A stretch of DNA of 64,000 nt from Macrocystis pyrifera (GCA_031763025.1 JASSKH010000044.1:310001-374000), one strand, 5' to 3'; positions 24,297-36,739 are shown, numbered from the stretch's first letter. Numbers and translations: made by a program. Notes: generated from the letters alone by a model not told the origin.

Positions 24297-24915
24297 GTTG
24301 TCTGTTAATTTGGATTGTCCATGAAAGTGGCGTCGAAGACTGTCTTACAATTCAAATTGTTCAGACAATCGACCTTGGATGATGTCTATTACGGGGGTCC
24401 ATAGTTAATAGGACCTATGGTATACATAAAAACCTATATATTCACGTATTTTTACTAACAAAATTTGGTCCCGTTAACTATGGACCCCCGTAATACTAAA
24501 CGGATGTGTTCGGACTACAACTGACCTGAGAGACGTAATTGGAATGCTTCAGACAATTGATGTCTGGTATGTTCGGTCTAACTATCGGAAATATCCGGCA
24601 AATATATATTTGGGTACTCTCTGTCCATTGAAATTGACCTGACAACTGATTTGAGCGATAGTCCATTGTTTGGGACTTTCTCTGAACAGTTATTTGATGT
24701 TTGGTGTTTTAATATAGCTGGAACTGTGCAGCCACCAGTTGACCTCGGAGACTGCCTGTTGAATAAAATTATTTCGTAGGCTGTCTATTAATAGGAAATG
24801 CTTCAACAATTGATTCGGGTGATTTACATGAATCGGGCTTATCGGGGCAGCGACTGTTTCGGAAGGCCGTCCGTTAATAGGAACTGTCCGGACACTCGGT
24901 TTCCAAACCGATCTA
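24297..24915 (-). repeat. Degenerate ~42-bp satellite, reversed arm
   Basis: Here the same unit reads on the minus strand. CTGTCTATTAATAGGAA, GACAATTGAT-like and GGCCGTCCGTTAATAGGAAC blocks are reverse complements of the forward blocks. One MITE-1 copy (24386-24496) interrupts it, and another (24916-25030) stands at its right edge, where forward units resume. Confidence 0.65.
24386..24496 (+). mobile_element. MITE-1, copy 2
   Basis: This is the best-preserved copy. The left end CTATTACGGGGGTCCATAGT and the right end CTATGGACCCCCGTAATAC are inverted repeats, and the interior carries AAAAACCTATATATTCACG. It lies inside the reversed satellite arm, in the same orientation as the copy at 15168-15275. 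Confidence 0.85.
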
Positions 24916-25030
24916 CTATTACGGGGGATCATAGTAAATGGGACCTAATATTGTTGAGAGTAAAAATAGGGAAAATATATAGGTTTTTGTGTGTACCGTA
25001 GGTGCTATTTACTATGGCCCTCCGTAATAG
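24916..25030 (-). mobile_element. MITE-1, copy 3 (opposite orientation)
   Basis: Ends CTATTACGGGGGATCATAGT and ACTATGGCCCTCCGTAATAG bracket a reversed interior (AGTAAAAATAGGGAAAATAT). It is inverted relative to the copy 420 bp to the left and sits where the satellite changes polarity. Confidence 0.85.
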
Positions 25031-25039
25031 TTGGAACTG

Positions 25040-25865
25040 CCATGGCTATTACTTGTTGAACTACAGTCCATTTGGTCAGTACACAACAAGAACATGCTAG
25101 TATTGCCTCTAAAATAGGATCTGGAACATACCTGTGAATCCAGTAATTTGCAGGGTGCTTTGTTATGCCATTTTGCGTGTAGTATCAATCCAATTGGTAG
25201 TGTGTATCAGAACACAGCAAATAGGTACGCAGCCAAAAAGTTATCGAGCAATTGATTTCTTGGGCGGCATGTGACACGAGTTGAGCAGGCAATTCCAGCT
25301 ACTTTACACCCACCTAAGTCCGCTAGGACAATTTATCATATTTCATTCACAGCACCCGAAATCAATTGTTTGACCAATAGCACTAAAAATAAGCAGGTCC
25401 TAGGAGCCGAAATCAAAAGTACAGACATACCCAAGTAATACGCAGCTCCCGGAGTCGATCGTCTGGACGATTTAAATTAGTGAACAAACGCGAAATCAAT
25501 GTGCTAAATTAACACAATTAATTAGTAGTCTCCCCAATCAATCGTTCAGACAGTTTCAAATAATGAACAACACTCGAAACATATTGCTCACGCAGTTCTA
25601 GATAAAAGATGGTCTTCGAAACCCATTGTCTGGGCCCTCATAGACCATCGCCGAAAACAATTGTCTGGGCAATTTCAACTCGAAGACAATCGCCGAAATA
25701 AATTATCTGGGTAATTTTCAATTAATGGGCAATCGCCGAAGTTTATTGCGTGGCTTTCTGCACTAAAGAGACTGCCGCCAAAAACCATATTCAAAGCAAA
25801 CTCAATTAACGCGCAGCCTCCTCAATCAATTGTAGACACAAGACAAATATAATACCAGGTAGGAA
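25040..25865 (+). repeat. Degenerate ~42-bp satellite, second forward arm
   Basis: Forward units resume after the MITE, for example TCAATTGTTTGACCAATAGC, CAATCGTTCAGACAGTTTCA and GCAGCCTCCTCAATCAATTG. Spacing is less regular in the first 250 bp and clearer from about 25.35 kb. The array ends near AATACCAGGTAGG at about 25.85 kb. Confidence 0.6.
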
Positions 25866-25879
25866 TTGCCCAGGGTTTG

Positions 25880-26070
25880 ATTTTACATCTATATTTTCAT
25901 CGATATCTATATTCTCAGCTATATATGTATCTATCACAGATATCTACATCGATACATTTGTCCGTATCTATATCTGATTTTAGATCAATTTATTAATATA
26001 TGCCCGTATAGATATGTACAAATATATTTGTTCATATATATTACATCTTTTGTCTATATTTTTTTTTTTA
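25880..26070. repeat. AT-rich TATATC-like tract, right flank of satellite
   Basis: TATCTATATTCTCAGCTATA and similar pieces mirror the left-hand tract at 23095-23345, so the satellite block is bordered on both sides by the same kind of simple sequence. Confidence 0.7.
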
Positions 26071-28420
26071 TTATTTGCCTTCTGACAATGTGCAGGGCGT
26101 TATTCATTCAAGATGAAAAAACTAACATAATTCGTCGAACACCCTCAATTTTATCCAACCTTTTCTCCTTCCTTGCGTATACTCAATTGACTACGCACTA
26201 CCTTTTACCGATATATTTTCACTGACTATGTATCTATACGCCCTGCGTCCTACTCCGTATCTACATTCCATCCCCACGCCATTGGAAGTAGTTCTCCCTC
26301 CTCCTCTCTTCTCCCCCTGGCGGCCTGTCGGTCTCGAAGGGCGAGCTTATATCGGTGCACCCGGCGCGAGATCGCGACCTGGGTGGTCACCGATATGATC
26401 TGGAAAAGATGGTCTATATCTATATCTCCATATCTAAACTTTTTTATCCGTATCTGTATCTACATTATATGTCCACAAATTAACTGCATTTATATATACC
26501 TGGTACATCTCTATCTCTATCTCTATATCTACCCAAACCAATGTCCCTTACCTGGTACTGTGATACATTGTTTATGCTGCATATTGTCCTCCCCTCACCG
26601 CCATGGTTGTCGCGCTCAGAGCCGGACTCCACCCGAGGGTGGAAGTAGTTCCGACAACGCTCGTGCCGACGCCCCAGAAAAACATCGCGGGGATGCCCAA
26701 CAATATGCTCAGCTTTCCCGTTCTGATATATTTATAAGACATTCAAGCGGTGACAGGCAAACCAACCATAGCACAGATCGGTCAGATGGTCTCTATTCAA
26801 CGACACATATGTTTCGGATGAACGTGAGCTCGCAGGATCGTAAGCACATGTATCATATATATACCGGGCAGGATCTGTATGATCTGTTGGACACGACTGT
26901 TTCGCCACATCCTTGCCAGGTGGGATCTAAGAGGCGCGAATCATTTCAATCCTGAACAAGAGCCCGGTTACAAGGAGGCACACGTGCAGCCAGACAGAGC
27001 GAGAAGTAAAGTGTCAGGAAGCAAGACATGCGGGTTGATAGGCATGGATGGAAAGTTAAAAAGTAGGTCCGTCTCAAGAGGCGTGGTACGACCATAGGAT
27101 CTACATGTTCTGGTCAGAATATTTCCGACTGACAGGGCTCCTAGAACGCAACATCGTTGCATTCTTTGTTAGAGTTTAGCAAAATTGTTCGCGGCATACA
27201 TATATATATATCTACGATCGAAGGCGATGGGATGTTTCATGGGGTTGCACTTTTACTAGTTTTTGGAAATCAGCTTCTGGGCGACTTCCAAACAGTGTAG
27301 ATCATATATTTGATGAGAAGCCTTCGACGTCAAGGGTAGCTGCCGGCCCTAGAGTAGTACGCATCTGAATATTTACCGTTCCACACGTACGATAAAGATA
27401 ATACACCCTCCCTTTGACGAGCTTGCAAACTGTTGTTTCCCTTCTTATACCGGGGAGAGTGCAAACGCCGACCGGAACGCCCACACTCGGAGGTTCTCTA
27501 GATGTACTTTTTTCCAAGGCTGCTGCCTTTCCTCGTGTTGGAGAAAAGCCGCTACTTAAATCATCAGAGATCAGGGAGGGCTGCTATATCGTAGCACACG
27601 CGTGATGCGGTATATAGATGATAACGAAAATATTCGGAAGGGAATATACAGAAACACCAGACAACATGGCAAACAAGAGAGGCAGGGAGAAAGAGAGAAA
27701 GTCCAGCATGCGCACAGGGGAAAAGGTCATGGAAAAGGGTCCAACAGTCAGGCAGATATACAACAACAGGCGGGCAGAAACACACAAAGAACAATATAGA
27801 GTCAAGCAGAGTGCCGGTGTACAGAGGCAGACAAAGGGGCGGGCAAAGCGGCAAATCGACTAAAAACGACAGTGCGGCCCGCAGACGAGACTTGCTACGC
27901 CTCTCAGGGCGCGCGTTGGCGGCAGCAAAATCTCGCACAAAATCAATATCTGAGACGTGCGTTGGGGGCAGGGGGTGATGTTTGAAGCTCCTCACATGTG
28001 ACGCTCGAGGAGTTTTTCAATTATAAAGTAGGGGTAGCACTGTTAGGAAGAAACTCGTCGCCGGGACTGACAGAGCTCATTAACCCCATATCGTTGGAAT
28101 ACCATCAACGTTTCACAATCTTGTTCGTGCAACGTAGGAATCGGGTTGCACGCGAAAAGTTTCGCTTTTTCAATGTTAGGGTGAGCGAATAAGCTGCTTA
28201 AGTCAGGGGCCTCATTAACCATTAAGACCACGTTTACGGTAGCAATCACCCTACTGAAGGCGCCGGCTATCGTTGGGGTACAGCGCATTAGCGAAATCGG
28301 TTCTCTGACCGACGTGGCCCCGCTAGCCCGACGGACGATTCGACGTCGGACATCGGAAATATCTTGTCGAGAGCCTTCCAAACAATGTATTGCTCCTCTC
28401 TTGCAGCATCCCTACCGTTG
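26071..28420. other. Region without a recognised gene
   Basis: A 190-codon plus-strand frame at 26383-26955 starts in AT-rich repeat (isoleucine/tyrosine-rich) and continues into a hydrophilic part from about residue 66. I recognise no family and no clean splice borders. A GAGCTCATTAACCCCATATC block near 28074 recurs in diverged form near 22899 and 56450. Confidence 0.35.
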
Positions 28421-28428
28421 TCAACCTG

Positions 28429-28508
28429 TTTAGTACTACAGTCCCGCTAGGGGGACTAACCGCTTTGAATAAGAGTAGTCTGTCCCCATATTGGATTTGC
28501 AATCTTAA
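28429..28508. mobile_element. MITE-2, decayed copy
   Basis: TTTAGTACTACAGTCCCGCT at the left and CTGTCCCCATATTGG plus a degraded end at the right match the 81-bp element at 17813-17893 in order, with GGGGGACTAA in place of GGGGACAAA. Confidence 0.65.
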
Positions 28509-31500
28509 AGGGGTTGAGATGAAACGATCGCTGAAAACCGATCGCACGTCTGTGAACACTCAACGCTCTGTACGGTATTTACAACGTTGAGGTGCCATGT
28601 GCGCAAGAGACATTCAGCCAAACCGGCGGTCATTCACGGTAAAACAAATGCTTGTCTAAAACGTGTTAAAAACATATAAGAGCGCGGCAGTGGTGAAGAT
28701 GGTACTTTCTCTCACCGGGCCGTCACCACCGAGTGCTTGGACGAAGCACCGGCTTTCGTGGCCGTCGATGTAGCCAGGTTCAAGATCGGGGCGATGGCGC
28801 ACAGGACAAACAGGAGCGTAAGCTGGTTTCCAACAGCGATTTGTGGTAGGAGTAGCTGGAAAATCTGCTCGGGAAGGGGGGGGGGGGGCAGGGGGAGTAA
28901 CTACGGGGGAAGGTACCGGATACCTCGTTGCAAGTAAGCCTCGTTAGTCAGGGCTATGCTTCTCACTTTAATAACCTCGGCGGCGCCTGTCCCGTCCCAG
29001 ATGTCAATTATGTTAGCATCGCACTGTACACGTGTACCAATATTTTTACCAAAATTACGATGGTCTTGTCCTCACAGGCGGACGAATTTCCTAAAAGACC
29101 TAAAGAGGTAGCGCCTACTCTATGAATGATGGGGCTCCCTCGCCTGAAGCCCCCCATATATCACCTAGAAACGACTATACGATAAATGTACGCGTAACTC
29201 GATGACCAATCAATGCTGTACCCTACAAGGTCCACTTTGAAATATTTTGCAGAATATACGAGACCATTGTTAGGCAGTTGTGAAGCCTCCTTCCTAGGCG
29301 TTCTACAATGCTAGAGGCATCATTTTGTGGGGAAAACCGTTCCGAGCTTCCACCACGCCCTGACCCGGCGACAGTTAAAGGGTGAGCCAGGGATGTGCGG
29401 TCTGCATTGTTGAGCATAATGCGCACGTACACGTGCGAGAAGCGTGTATCATCAGCCGTATCATATGACTATCCCGTTGGATTCCGCGTTAGTATACTAT
29501 CGAGAGGCATACGGGACTCATACAATGTAGGGTGAACCTCTATCGTGGAACGCCTTCCCCCCACGTCAGTCGAAAATAGTTTGGAAACACTACCGCCACA
29601 CATGTCGTGGCACGCGTCCAACACTACTGATTTCGAGCAATACCTGGCGCTTAACCCCGTCGTTATGTAAGTATTGTGTCGGACCATGTGAGTTGTGTTG
29701 TCTACACATATTATCGCCCGTTCTACCTAGCCCCATCAGTACCCAGCAGCACACCTAGTATTTACCCTGACTCGTTATTCTGAATAGATATGAATTCTGT
29801 GGTCACAGACCGCGAGACAACAGAGAGACCGAAAGCAAAACTAAACGCGGATTCATGGGTAAAGTAAGGGCAATCCCAGCGTACAGGTTCCCAGACCACA
29901 ACAACACAATAAAAACCCAGAAAACAAGAACTATCAAGAATACCATGAAATATACACCTGAATACCGTAAGAAAGTTCGAAAGGCTCCTAGAGTGAAAGC
30001 GTGCGTACTCAAGGAAGCCAGATAGCTGCTGAACGGGCGAAGACACGGGAAGGAGATTATTAGGAGATTATTATACCGGCATGAGGACGACGGGGAGGAG
30101 AAAGGAAACTAAGAAATCATATAGCAAGACAGAGACAGTGGCGTTTAGGTGGTTCTCAAATTGAGGAAGCCACGTAAGTCATAATTTGATTTTCGCCCAC
30201 AATTGTTACGTACCTTCATCACAGCACGTGGCAAATAGAAGGTATACAATATATAGGTTTTCTCATCTATATCGTGAACGCCCATCCCCACCAAATGTAG
30301 ACTCGATTCAAAACTACAAACCTCCTCGAAGCTCCGTTAGGGACATAGAGAATAAATCGCAAACGTTCACACGACGACGGTGTGTATATTGCAGTTCTCG
30401 AAACACACCCTCAGTTATAGCTTGCGAGCGAGGTGGCGGACCTGGCACACGGACTCGACCTCTTGCAAGATGAGCAAGAAGATTTTCGACGACGATCGCA
30501 ATACTGTAAGAACAAACCCCGCGATAAAGAGAGGCCCCAAAGGATAACATGTGTGTTTTGCGTAAATGGAGAACCGTAGCCTATACTACAATACTACAGT
30601 GGAAGGGTGGTGAAAAACCTAGCACCACTAACTGGTGAGCCTGTCACTTCCTCGCCGAACAGAATGTTTTCGGAGTTAGTGTCTTTGGCGTAGGATGGGC
30701 AGGAAACTCTTCTGAAAGGGGTGGGGGTATGTGTGAGGCGGACAGGTTAGGGCCGGGAATCTGTTGTCGCGCAAGCATTCCGCGAGAGCTTCCCGTAATA
30801 GGTTGATAAGGTTTCTAACGTTGTCTCAACTCGACGGTTTGTCCACACGTCATCGAGTACCGGTTGTTTGGAGTCTACTAAATGCTACCCGAAAAGATGG
30901 ACTATCACACATCTCGCACGTAAACGATTGATGACACCAGAGTGTTTTGGACCCCATATGGCACACAGTTTTTGAGTTGCAACAGGAGTAGATCGAGCAT
31001 ACCTGTGTTGACCATCTTGTGTTGCTGGGAAATGCTCAGGGAAAGCATATTCACTACGCATCTATTACCTCTTTCTAGTGCACCGTACGTACACAAAATA
31101 TCTGTGTGTGTGCTTGACATTAAACCAATCGAGTTTTAACCGTCGACATTAGTACACAGTCAGTTTCCGTGCCGATTCTTCAATCCTAGAGTGACGCAGT
31201 CTTTGTCATCTCAACACCACGAAACTGAGATACTAGGTACATCGTCATGCAGTGACTAGCGTAGAGAATGCAATACCTTGTCATCGTACTGAATGCGAGA
31301 GACACGACAAACGTACCCATTCTAGACCTCTATGAGAAATGTACGACTATAGTTCCACGCAGTGTTTGCCCAAAACGGGCTACGTCAAATACTAAGCGTG
31401 TTAACAGCTGTCACGCACTGCGGCGGTGTCTTAACGTGTATTGTTCGGCACTCACGACGATAAGCTTTCCCGGTATGAAGGACTCGATCTTGGCGTCGAT

Positions 31501-33623
31501 GGATGATAGCTTGCTCCGAGCATCCATGTCGTTCTGCCGTACCCCACATGAGTTTGTTGGGAGACGGGGGAAGAACGGGGCGGGATAATGTTTTGCGGAT
31601 GGTCAACCCACCTAGCAGTACAGGCAAATGCCGTTTCGATTTACGTTGCGGAGTGGCACTTTCATTTTATTTCGGGTATGGGCGGTAAAGTTGGGTGCCG
31701 CGAGAAACCTGGAAGTAACAACACAGAGGTGGCTCCATGCGGTCGGAAAAATTGTCTCTCGCAAACGGACTTGCACCCCCTCAAACGTTGTGCTTTTCCG
31801 ATCACCCAATAGCCAGAGAACAGAGGCCGTGAGATAAAAGTACTGACGATTCTTGCGTGGGGTTGGCACCCTCCCTAGCCGTTTTGAGACGTTCACATCG
31901 ACAACAACAAGAACCATGGCTTCCGAGGAACAATGAAACGCCTGTCTAACGGAACGCACACCATACATGGTCAAAACTCCTTTAGACACACCAGTCGTGT
32001 ACGCGGACAATACCGAACAGGACAAAAATACACCTTTCCGTGTCCTTGGTTTTCAGCTTATTATTGTAATATTCATGGGTGGTCAACGTTAGAGCAACTG
32101 GGCTCCAATAGACTAAACGTAGTCCAGTACGCTTCCTCCTTCGGTCTCCCTCTGTTTTCAATTTGTTGTTTAGGGGGATACGTACGAGTGATGAACGTTG
32201 GAGCTTTTTTCTGGTGGTCACATTATCGGATAGCGAATGCCACAATAATTGAGTTTGTTTGGGAAATAGGTAGGTTGCTACACAACAGTAGTTACCAGTA
32301 GGTGGCCTATCCGTTCACTGTCGAGGACAGAATCATGTGATGATTGTAGTTCGTTGATAATAGTCTGGATGGCGTTGCATCAGGTGTTCTCTGTTTCAGA
32401 ACATGCTAATACATTGTACGAGGTGGCTACGATGTCAACCAATTCTTCGACGATATTCCCCTAGAATCTAGTGTGGAATTTCCTATCAACTTTTGTGTGA
32501 AATTGTATATCTTGTGTGGGAGCCACGTAGAAGAACGTTTGTTTTTTTGTTCATCAATTTTACTTTCCAACTTGACTCATGAGAGGTTTCACCCTCAGCG
32601 ATCTTCTGGACAAGCCGTGGTCACAGGTGTGGTTCCATGTCCCCTCCGGTACGTGCCTTCATTGATTATCGCGCTTAGGCTTCAGCAATCCTACTGCTCG
32701 TCGAGGTTCGTCAAAAGTTGCTTACTCACGTCCTCGTGCTCTCCGCCCATCATATTTTATGCAACAAAACGTCCCTACGAGTACGCACTCTGTGAGACCC
32801 GAACCGACGAAACTGATTGTGATAGGCACTCAAATCACCTATCAAGTCGACGCGGACACCGAACTAAATTCTAGAAATCAGCAGTCTAATCGCCCACTAC
32901 GTCTCGTATACAACACGATGACGTAGGCAGGTCATGTACCTGCACCTCACATACAATTTGATGTTCGTTCTCACCATCTCTAGAATCCAAACAATATCGT
33001 CTATGCGCTTGAAGCGAAGAGCCCCATTCTATTGCGTAGGAGTATGCAACACGGTAGGACCCCAACAAACCAGTAAGACGTTTGCCCCGAAAGCCGAACG
33101 TATTGTGTTCCAGAGGTTTACTCCTAAAGTATTCTACCACGTTTTGATACCCTTGGTGTCTTTGATCGATCGGCCGCGCATCGCATCCTTGCACGTCTTT
33201 TCCCCACATCTTCATCGTGGAGAGATCGCCGATATTCAACTACAACTTGCCTCCATTTTCAATCTATGAAGGAAAATCGTCATAGACGAAACTCATGCTA
33301 CGCTGATTGAGTTGGTAAACCGACTGAACACATTGTTTGCTCCTTGTTAGCAGACTGCCCACGGGCCACACATGCAGAACCGTATTCTTCCTGTAAATAC
33401 GGCTGGAACACAATAGTATTAGGCCAGATTGCGCAACGATTTCGGCCATATGTCGAGGTAAACAAACGTGTGTGCTGGTACGTCAAACCCAACACATGAT
33501 ATTATCGTTAAAGCTGACGGGCACATCGGGATCGTGAGTAATGCGGAGCAAGAATCTCGTGTCATACGGGAGGGATCGTGAAAAACCGGTTCACGAGGCG
33601 CTTTAAAACTTGATGAACGACAA

Positions 33624-34211
33624 GTGGGGTTCGCTTTTGCCCCGCAATTCTACACGGTTTATTCAACACGAATTTATTTTGAATCGCGTACTCAGATTCC
33701 GAGATCATGCGATATTTTTATGCACACCGCGCTGATCAACAGAATCCCCCTCCGAGCTCGCCGATGCCGACTCTACAGCCAAACGTTTACCACTGCCGAT
33801 CGAGATTCGTATACAGCAGTGTTCCCTTCAATGTTGTCGGCTGTTAGTACCGGCTGCCCGCTACAGTGCCGATTCAATCGCTTACACACAGACGGGACTA
33901 AACAGTGTGGCAGTGAGCAAGATAGTGTTGGTGCCTGCCGCGATGCCGAAGTACTGGTCTGGCGCATGCGGGCAGTGTGGAGGGACTACTACATACGTAC
34001 AATATATCTCCATCTTTTCTCAAAGGGCATAACCGGACGCCGCACGTTTGTGACGTGTTCAAATTGCAACCTGTGCGAGTTTCTTCCAGAACAACGACGC
34101 ATGTTACGGTGTAAGCGCACCAACCAATTTTCCGTCGGTCCGCTCTTGAGGAACTCCGTGCATTTTCTACTGGGAGTCATTAGCTACGTCACTCGACAGA
34201 CCGACTTGTGA
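33624..34211 (+). CDS. Unrecognised cysteine-rich open frame (195 codons), doubtful
   Basis: The frame runs 195 codons from a GTG; the first ATG is at residue 33 (about 33720). I do not recognise the product. It has several CxxC-like spacings toward the C-terminus (TCSNCNLC around residue 148), arginine- and serine-rich stretches, no signal peptide and no clear membrane segment. No splice borders or related copy are visible, and short frames overlap it on the opposite strand. It may be chance or a decayed repeat; its length alone is the reason for listing it. Confidence 0.15.
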   Translation: MGFAFAPQFYTVYSTRIYFESRTQIPRSCDIFMHTALINRIPLRARRCRLYSQTFTTADRDSYTAVFPSMLSAVSTGCPLQCRFNRLHTDGTKQCGSEQDSVGACRDAEVLVWRMRAVWRDYYIRTIYLHLFSKGITGRRTFVTCSNCNLCEFLPEQRRMLRCKRTNQFSVGPLLRNSVHFLLGVISYVTRQTDL

Positions 34212-34798
34212 AAAACAACGAAAGTGCAGGGATCGACGAGCAATCCCATGGTCGAAGTGTACGTGCTAGCATCGGAAACGCAGACAAGCGTTCTGATCGT
34301 GAGGAGTGAAAGAGCATGCGTCCTCCATACAAATATTTCGTTGGCAAGTGCTATACACCAGTACCGCAACACGCTTCGAACAAATATTTGGAGGTTTATC
34401 AACTGAAGATCCCCCTATAGCCGATCTAATCTGACGTTCGGGGAAACTTTCATCAATCGGAATGTGGTTAAACGGTGGCTAAAGCTAACCCTATTTACAC
34501 GCGAACGTACCTCCCAGGCACGAAAAAACGTTGCCCACTTTTTCGTTTTTAGCTCATTTTGCTGAAACGTAGTGCGTGGTCCCGAAAACACGGCTAACAC
34601 GAGATGAGAGCTCCTAAAGCGCCACGCGCGCGTTTAAAAACAATATACGTATTAGTAGGGGTGGACGACGTGTATATGTGTATTCACGGCTTGAGCTAGC
34701 GAGGATTGATTTGTGTTTTTGACGATAGATGTAAACGATATTTAGGTGCTGAGGCCTATGCCAATGGCAACGCGAAGTCCAAAAGTTTTCTTTCAAAA

Positions 34799-35578
34799 CT
34801 ATTGCTTCGAAAAAACAGCCGAAAATATCCTCGTACCACGACTGTGGAAAAAAAAAGGATAAATATTGGATTTTTCTTTCATTTTTTTCGAACGGCTGCA
34901 GGCGGCGCAATTTGTTTTCTCTCGTTGCAAATTATCAACACGCTGAGAAAAAACAACTGGTGCGACGATAGATGCTCCATCTCGATATAGACTCTTCCCA
35001 CGGCCTACGCGCTTGGTGTCGGGCAGGGCCAAAGAGTATAGATGACGACATCGAAGATAGAAAGTGTATACATGCTCTAGGGGGGCAGAGCTTACCGGCG
35101 GCGTCCTGCAGTATCCTTCCAAACTTGAAAAAAGCCTGTTTTTCGCCATTCGAGATGGATCGAGAAAATGTGTCTTCTGTTTTGTACACATCAGCGGCTG
35201 CTTGTTTTTTATCACTCGCCTGGCCAGCGCCCACCACACATCACTCGCCATTGTGCGAAGACGGTGACTCACGGGTGGGTCGGAGCCCCTAACGAGCGCA
35301 CTCCGTTCAGAATTCATGACGCAGTCGTTAATTTTGGCGATCGATGTCTGTCGAGGACTCGGAATCTCGCTGGTTCGAACCATACATCCGCCTGGGTTTT
35401 TCTCAAGATGATCTTGGCCCAACATCTGCCCCAGGTTTGCTTTTTTTTTGGGCGTTGGCAAAAGTTGGGAACTTGTTTTTTTTTCCAAACGTGCCCATAG
35501 GAAGCGTGTTATAGTTTTATTTGGCGGATATATTTGGAATTCAAACTTTCCGTTGATACTTCGCTTTCCCATTGGCAT
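34799..35578 (-). CDS. Unrecognised 259-codon open frame, longest in the window
   Basis: From the ATG at 35578 the frame runs 259 codons to a stop. An in-frame stop lies a few codons further upstream, so the open stretch is self-contained. The product is basic, with lysine/arginine-rich patches (PTPKKKAN near the N-terminus and a KKMKEKS patch near the end) and a cysteine pair in CAAC. There are no membrane segments and no family I recognise. A frame this long is uncommon by chance at this composition, but short frames overlap it on the plus strand and A/T homopolymers run through it. It could be a single-exon gene, an old element gene, or chance. Confidence 0.25.
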   Translation of the reverse strand: MPMGKRSINGKFEFQIYPPNKTITRFLWARLEKKTSSQLLPTPKKKANLGQMLGQDHLEKNPGGCMVRTSEIPSPRQTSIAKINDCVMNSERSALVRGSDPPVSHRLRTMASDVWWALARRVIKNKQPLMCTKQKTHFLDPSRMAKNRLFSSLEGYCRTPPVSSAPLEHVYTFYLRCRHLYSLALPDTKRVGRGKSLYRDGASIVAPVVFSQRVDNLQREKTNCAACSRSKKMKEKSNIYPFFFHSRGTRIFSAVFSKQ

Positions 35579-36504
35579 AGGTCTGATCAACCATAGGGTA
35601 CATCGAAACTTGGCCTACCGGTGGTATTGCAGAAATCCGCCGGGGTCTAAACGATTCCGGATGAACGGTGTAAACGCGGTCGTCGTAGCTCACAATTCGT
35701 ATCGTCATATTCGCGCGCCGCTTGCCTTCAGCTGGCTCACTCGCAGAGCGAAGAGCTTCCGCATGCTGAGTTCCCCCCGGTCGAGGGCAGTGATCATCGG
35801 CTCATCCTCTCGTTCTCCCTCGTTTGTTTCTAGCATTTCGCTCACCTGTATGCGAGGACACACAGACAAACACCAAGTACCAGGGGTTTATGTCCGATGG
35901 GTCCATCCACTGTTCCGCACCAAATGTCTACCTTGTATCAATATATTATCACTACTCCGGGCTGAAATATAAGGACTTTTGTTATTTATTGAAATATTTG
36001 ACGGCCCTTGTAATTCCGCACTGAATTGGTTATTATACGGGCCTACATCTAAGATACATGCAAGTTTCAACGTTTCATCAACGCCACCTGCATTTCGGCT
36101 CATCGTAGGTTAGTTCAATGAGCTCATTTTGGCTTTACTGTGAAATGTATCCTACTATTGAAATTCCACACATAGATATCCTGTTCTCAAACCCTCCTGT
36201 TGTGGTTTTCCTGCCCCATACATGCCGAGTCCACTGACTTGGAATAACGCTGCAGGAGCAAACAGCAGTATAGGCACCGAGAACCAGAAGCTATCGTAAG
36301 CTCAAAGGAAATACGCCGCGATGAGTTTGAGTTAAAGAGCGCCGGCATTCAGAAACATTTCACCCAAAAGGTGCCACGACCCGTACCGTCGCACTCACCG
36401 TTAAGCCAAGGCTCCAAGGGTTACAAGGGTCAGGTATTTGTTGCTGGCAGGCCTATACTGGAATCCAGCGGCCCATATCGTCAACGTGTTTGCATCGATT
36501 AAAG

Positions 36505-36725
36505 ATTCGCTCGACCCGACTCGACCTGACCCAACCACGACGCCAACCCGATTCGACTCGACCTGACCCGACCTGACCCGGCCCGACCCGACCAGATCCA
36601 ACCCGACCCAACCCGACCCGACCCGACCCGACCCCACTCGACCAGATCAGACCAGACCAGACCAAAAGCGACACAACCTGACTCGACCGAACCCGACCCG
36701 ACCCGACCCGACACAACCAGGACGC
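36505..36725 (+). repeat. Pentamer array, CCCGA/TCGGG units
   Basis: Imperfect tandem ACCCG units with CCAGA and CTCGA variants extend about 220 bp. All three minus-strand frames stay open and give Gly/Ser/Arg/Val repeats, which is expected of a pentamer without stops and is not evidence of a gene. The same pentamer recurs at 53125-53325. Confidence 0.9.
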
Positions 36726-36739
36726 CAACCCTAGTCCCA

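Larger units (their letters stand above)
28510..36500. other. Eight kilobases without a recognised gene
   Basis: It contains a G13 run (28876-28888), a MITE-2 half-copy at 31366-31395 and the two long open frames listed separately at 33624-34211 and 34799-35590. All other frames overlap on both strands and carry no recognisable motif. Confidence 0.35.

Noticed and set aside
23560-25865. CRISPR-like array
   Set aside because: The repeats are degenerate, contiguous without unique spacers, change polarity, and lie in eukaryotic DNA.
35360-35390. GGTTCGAACC sequence suggesting a tRNA
   Set aside because: It is only a short palindrome. No cloverleaf can be formed around it.
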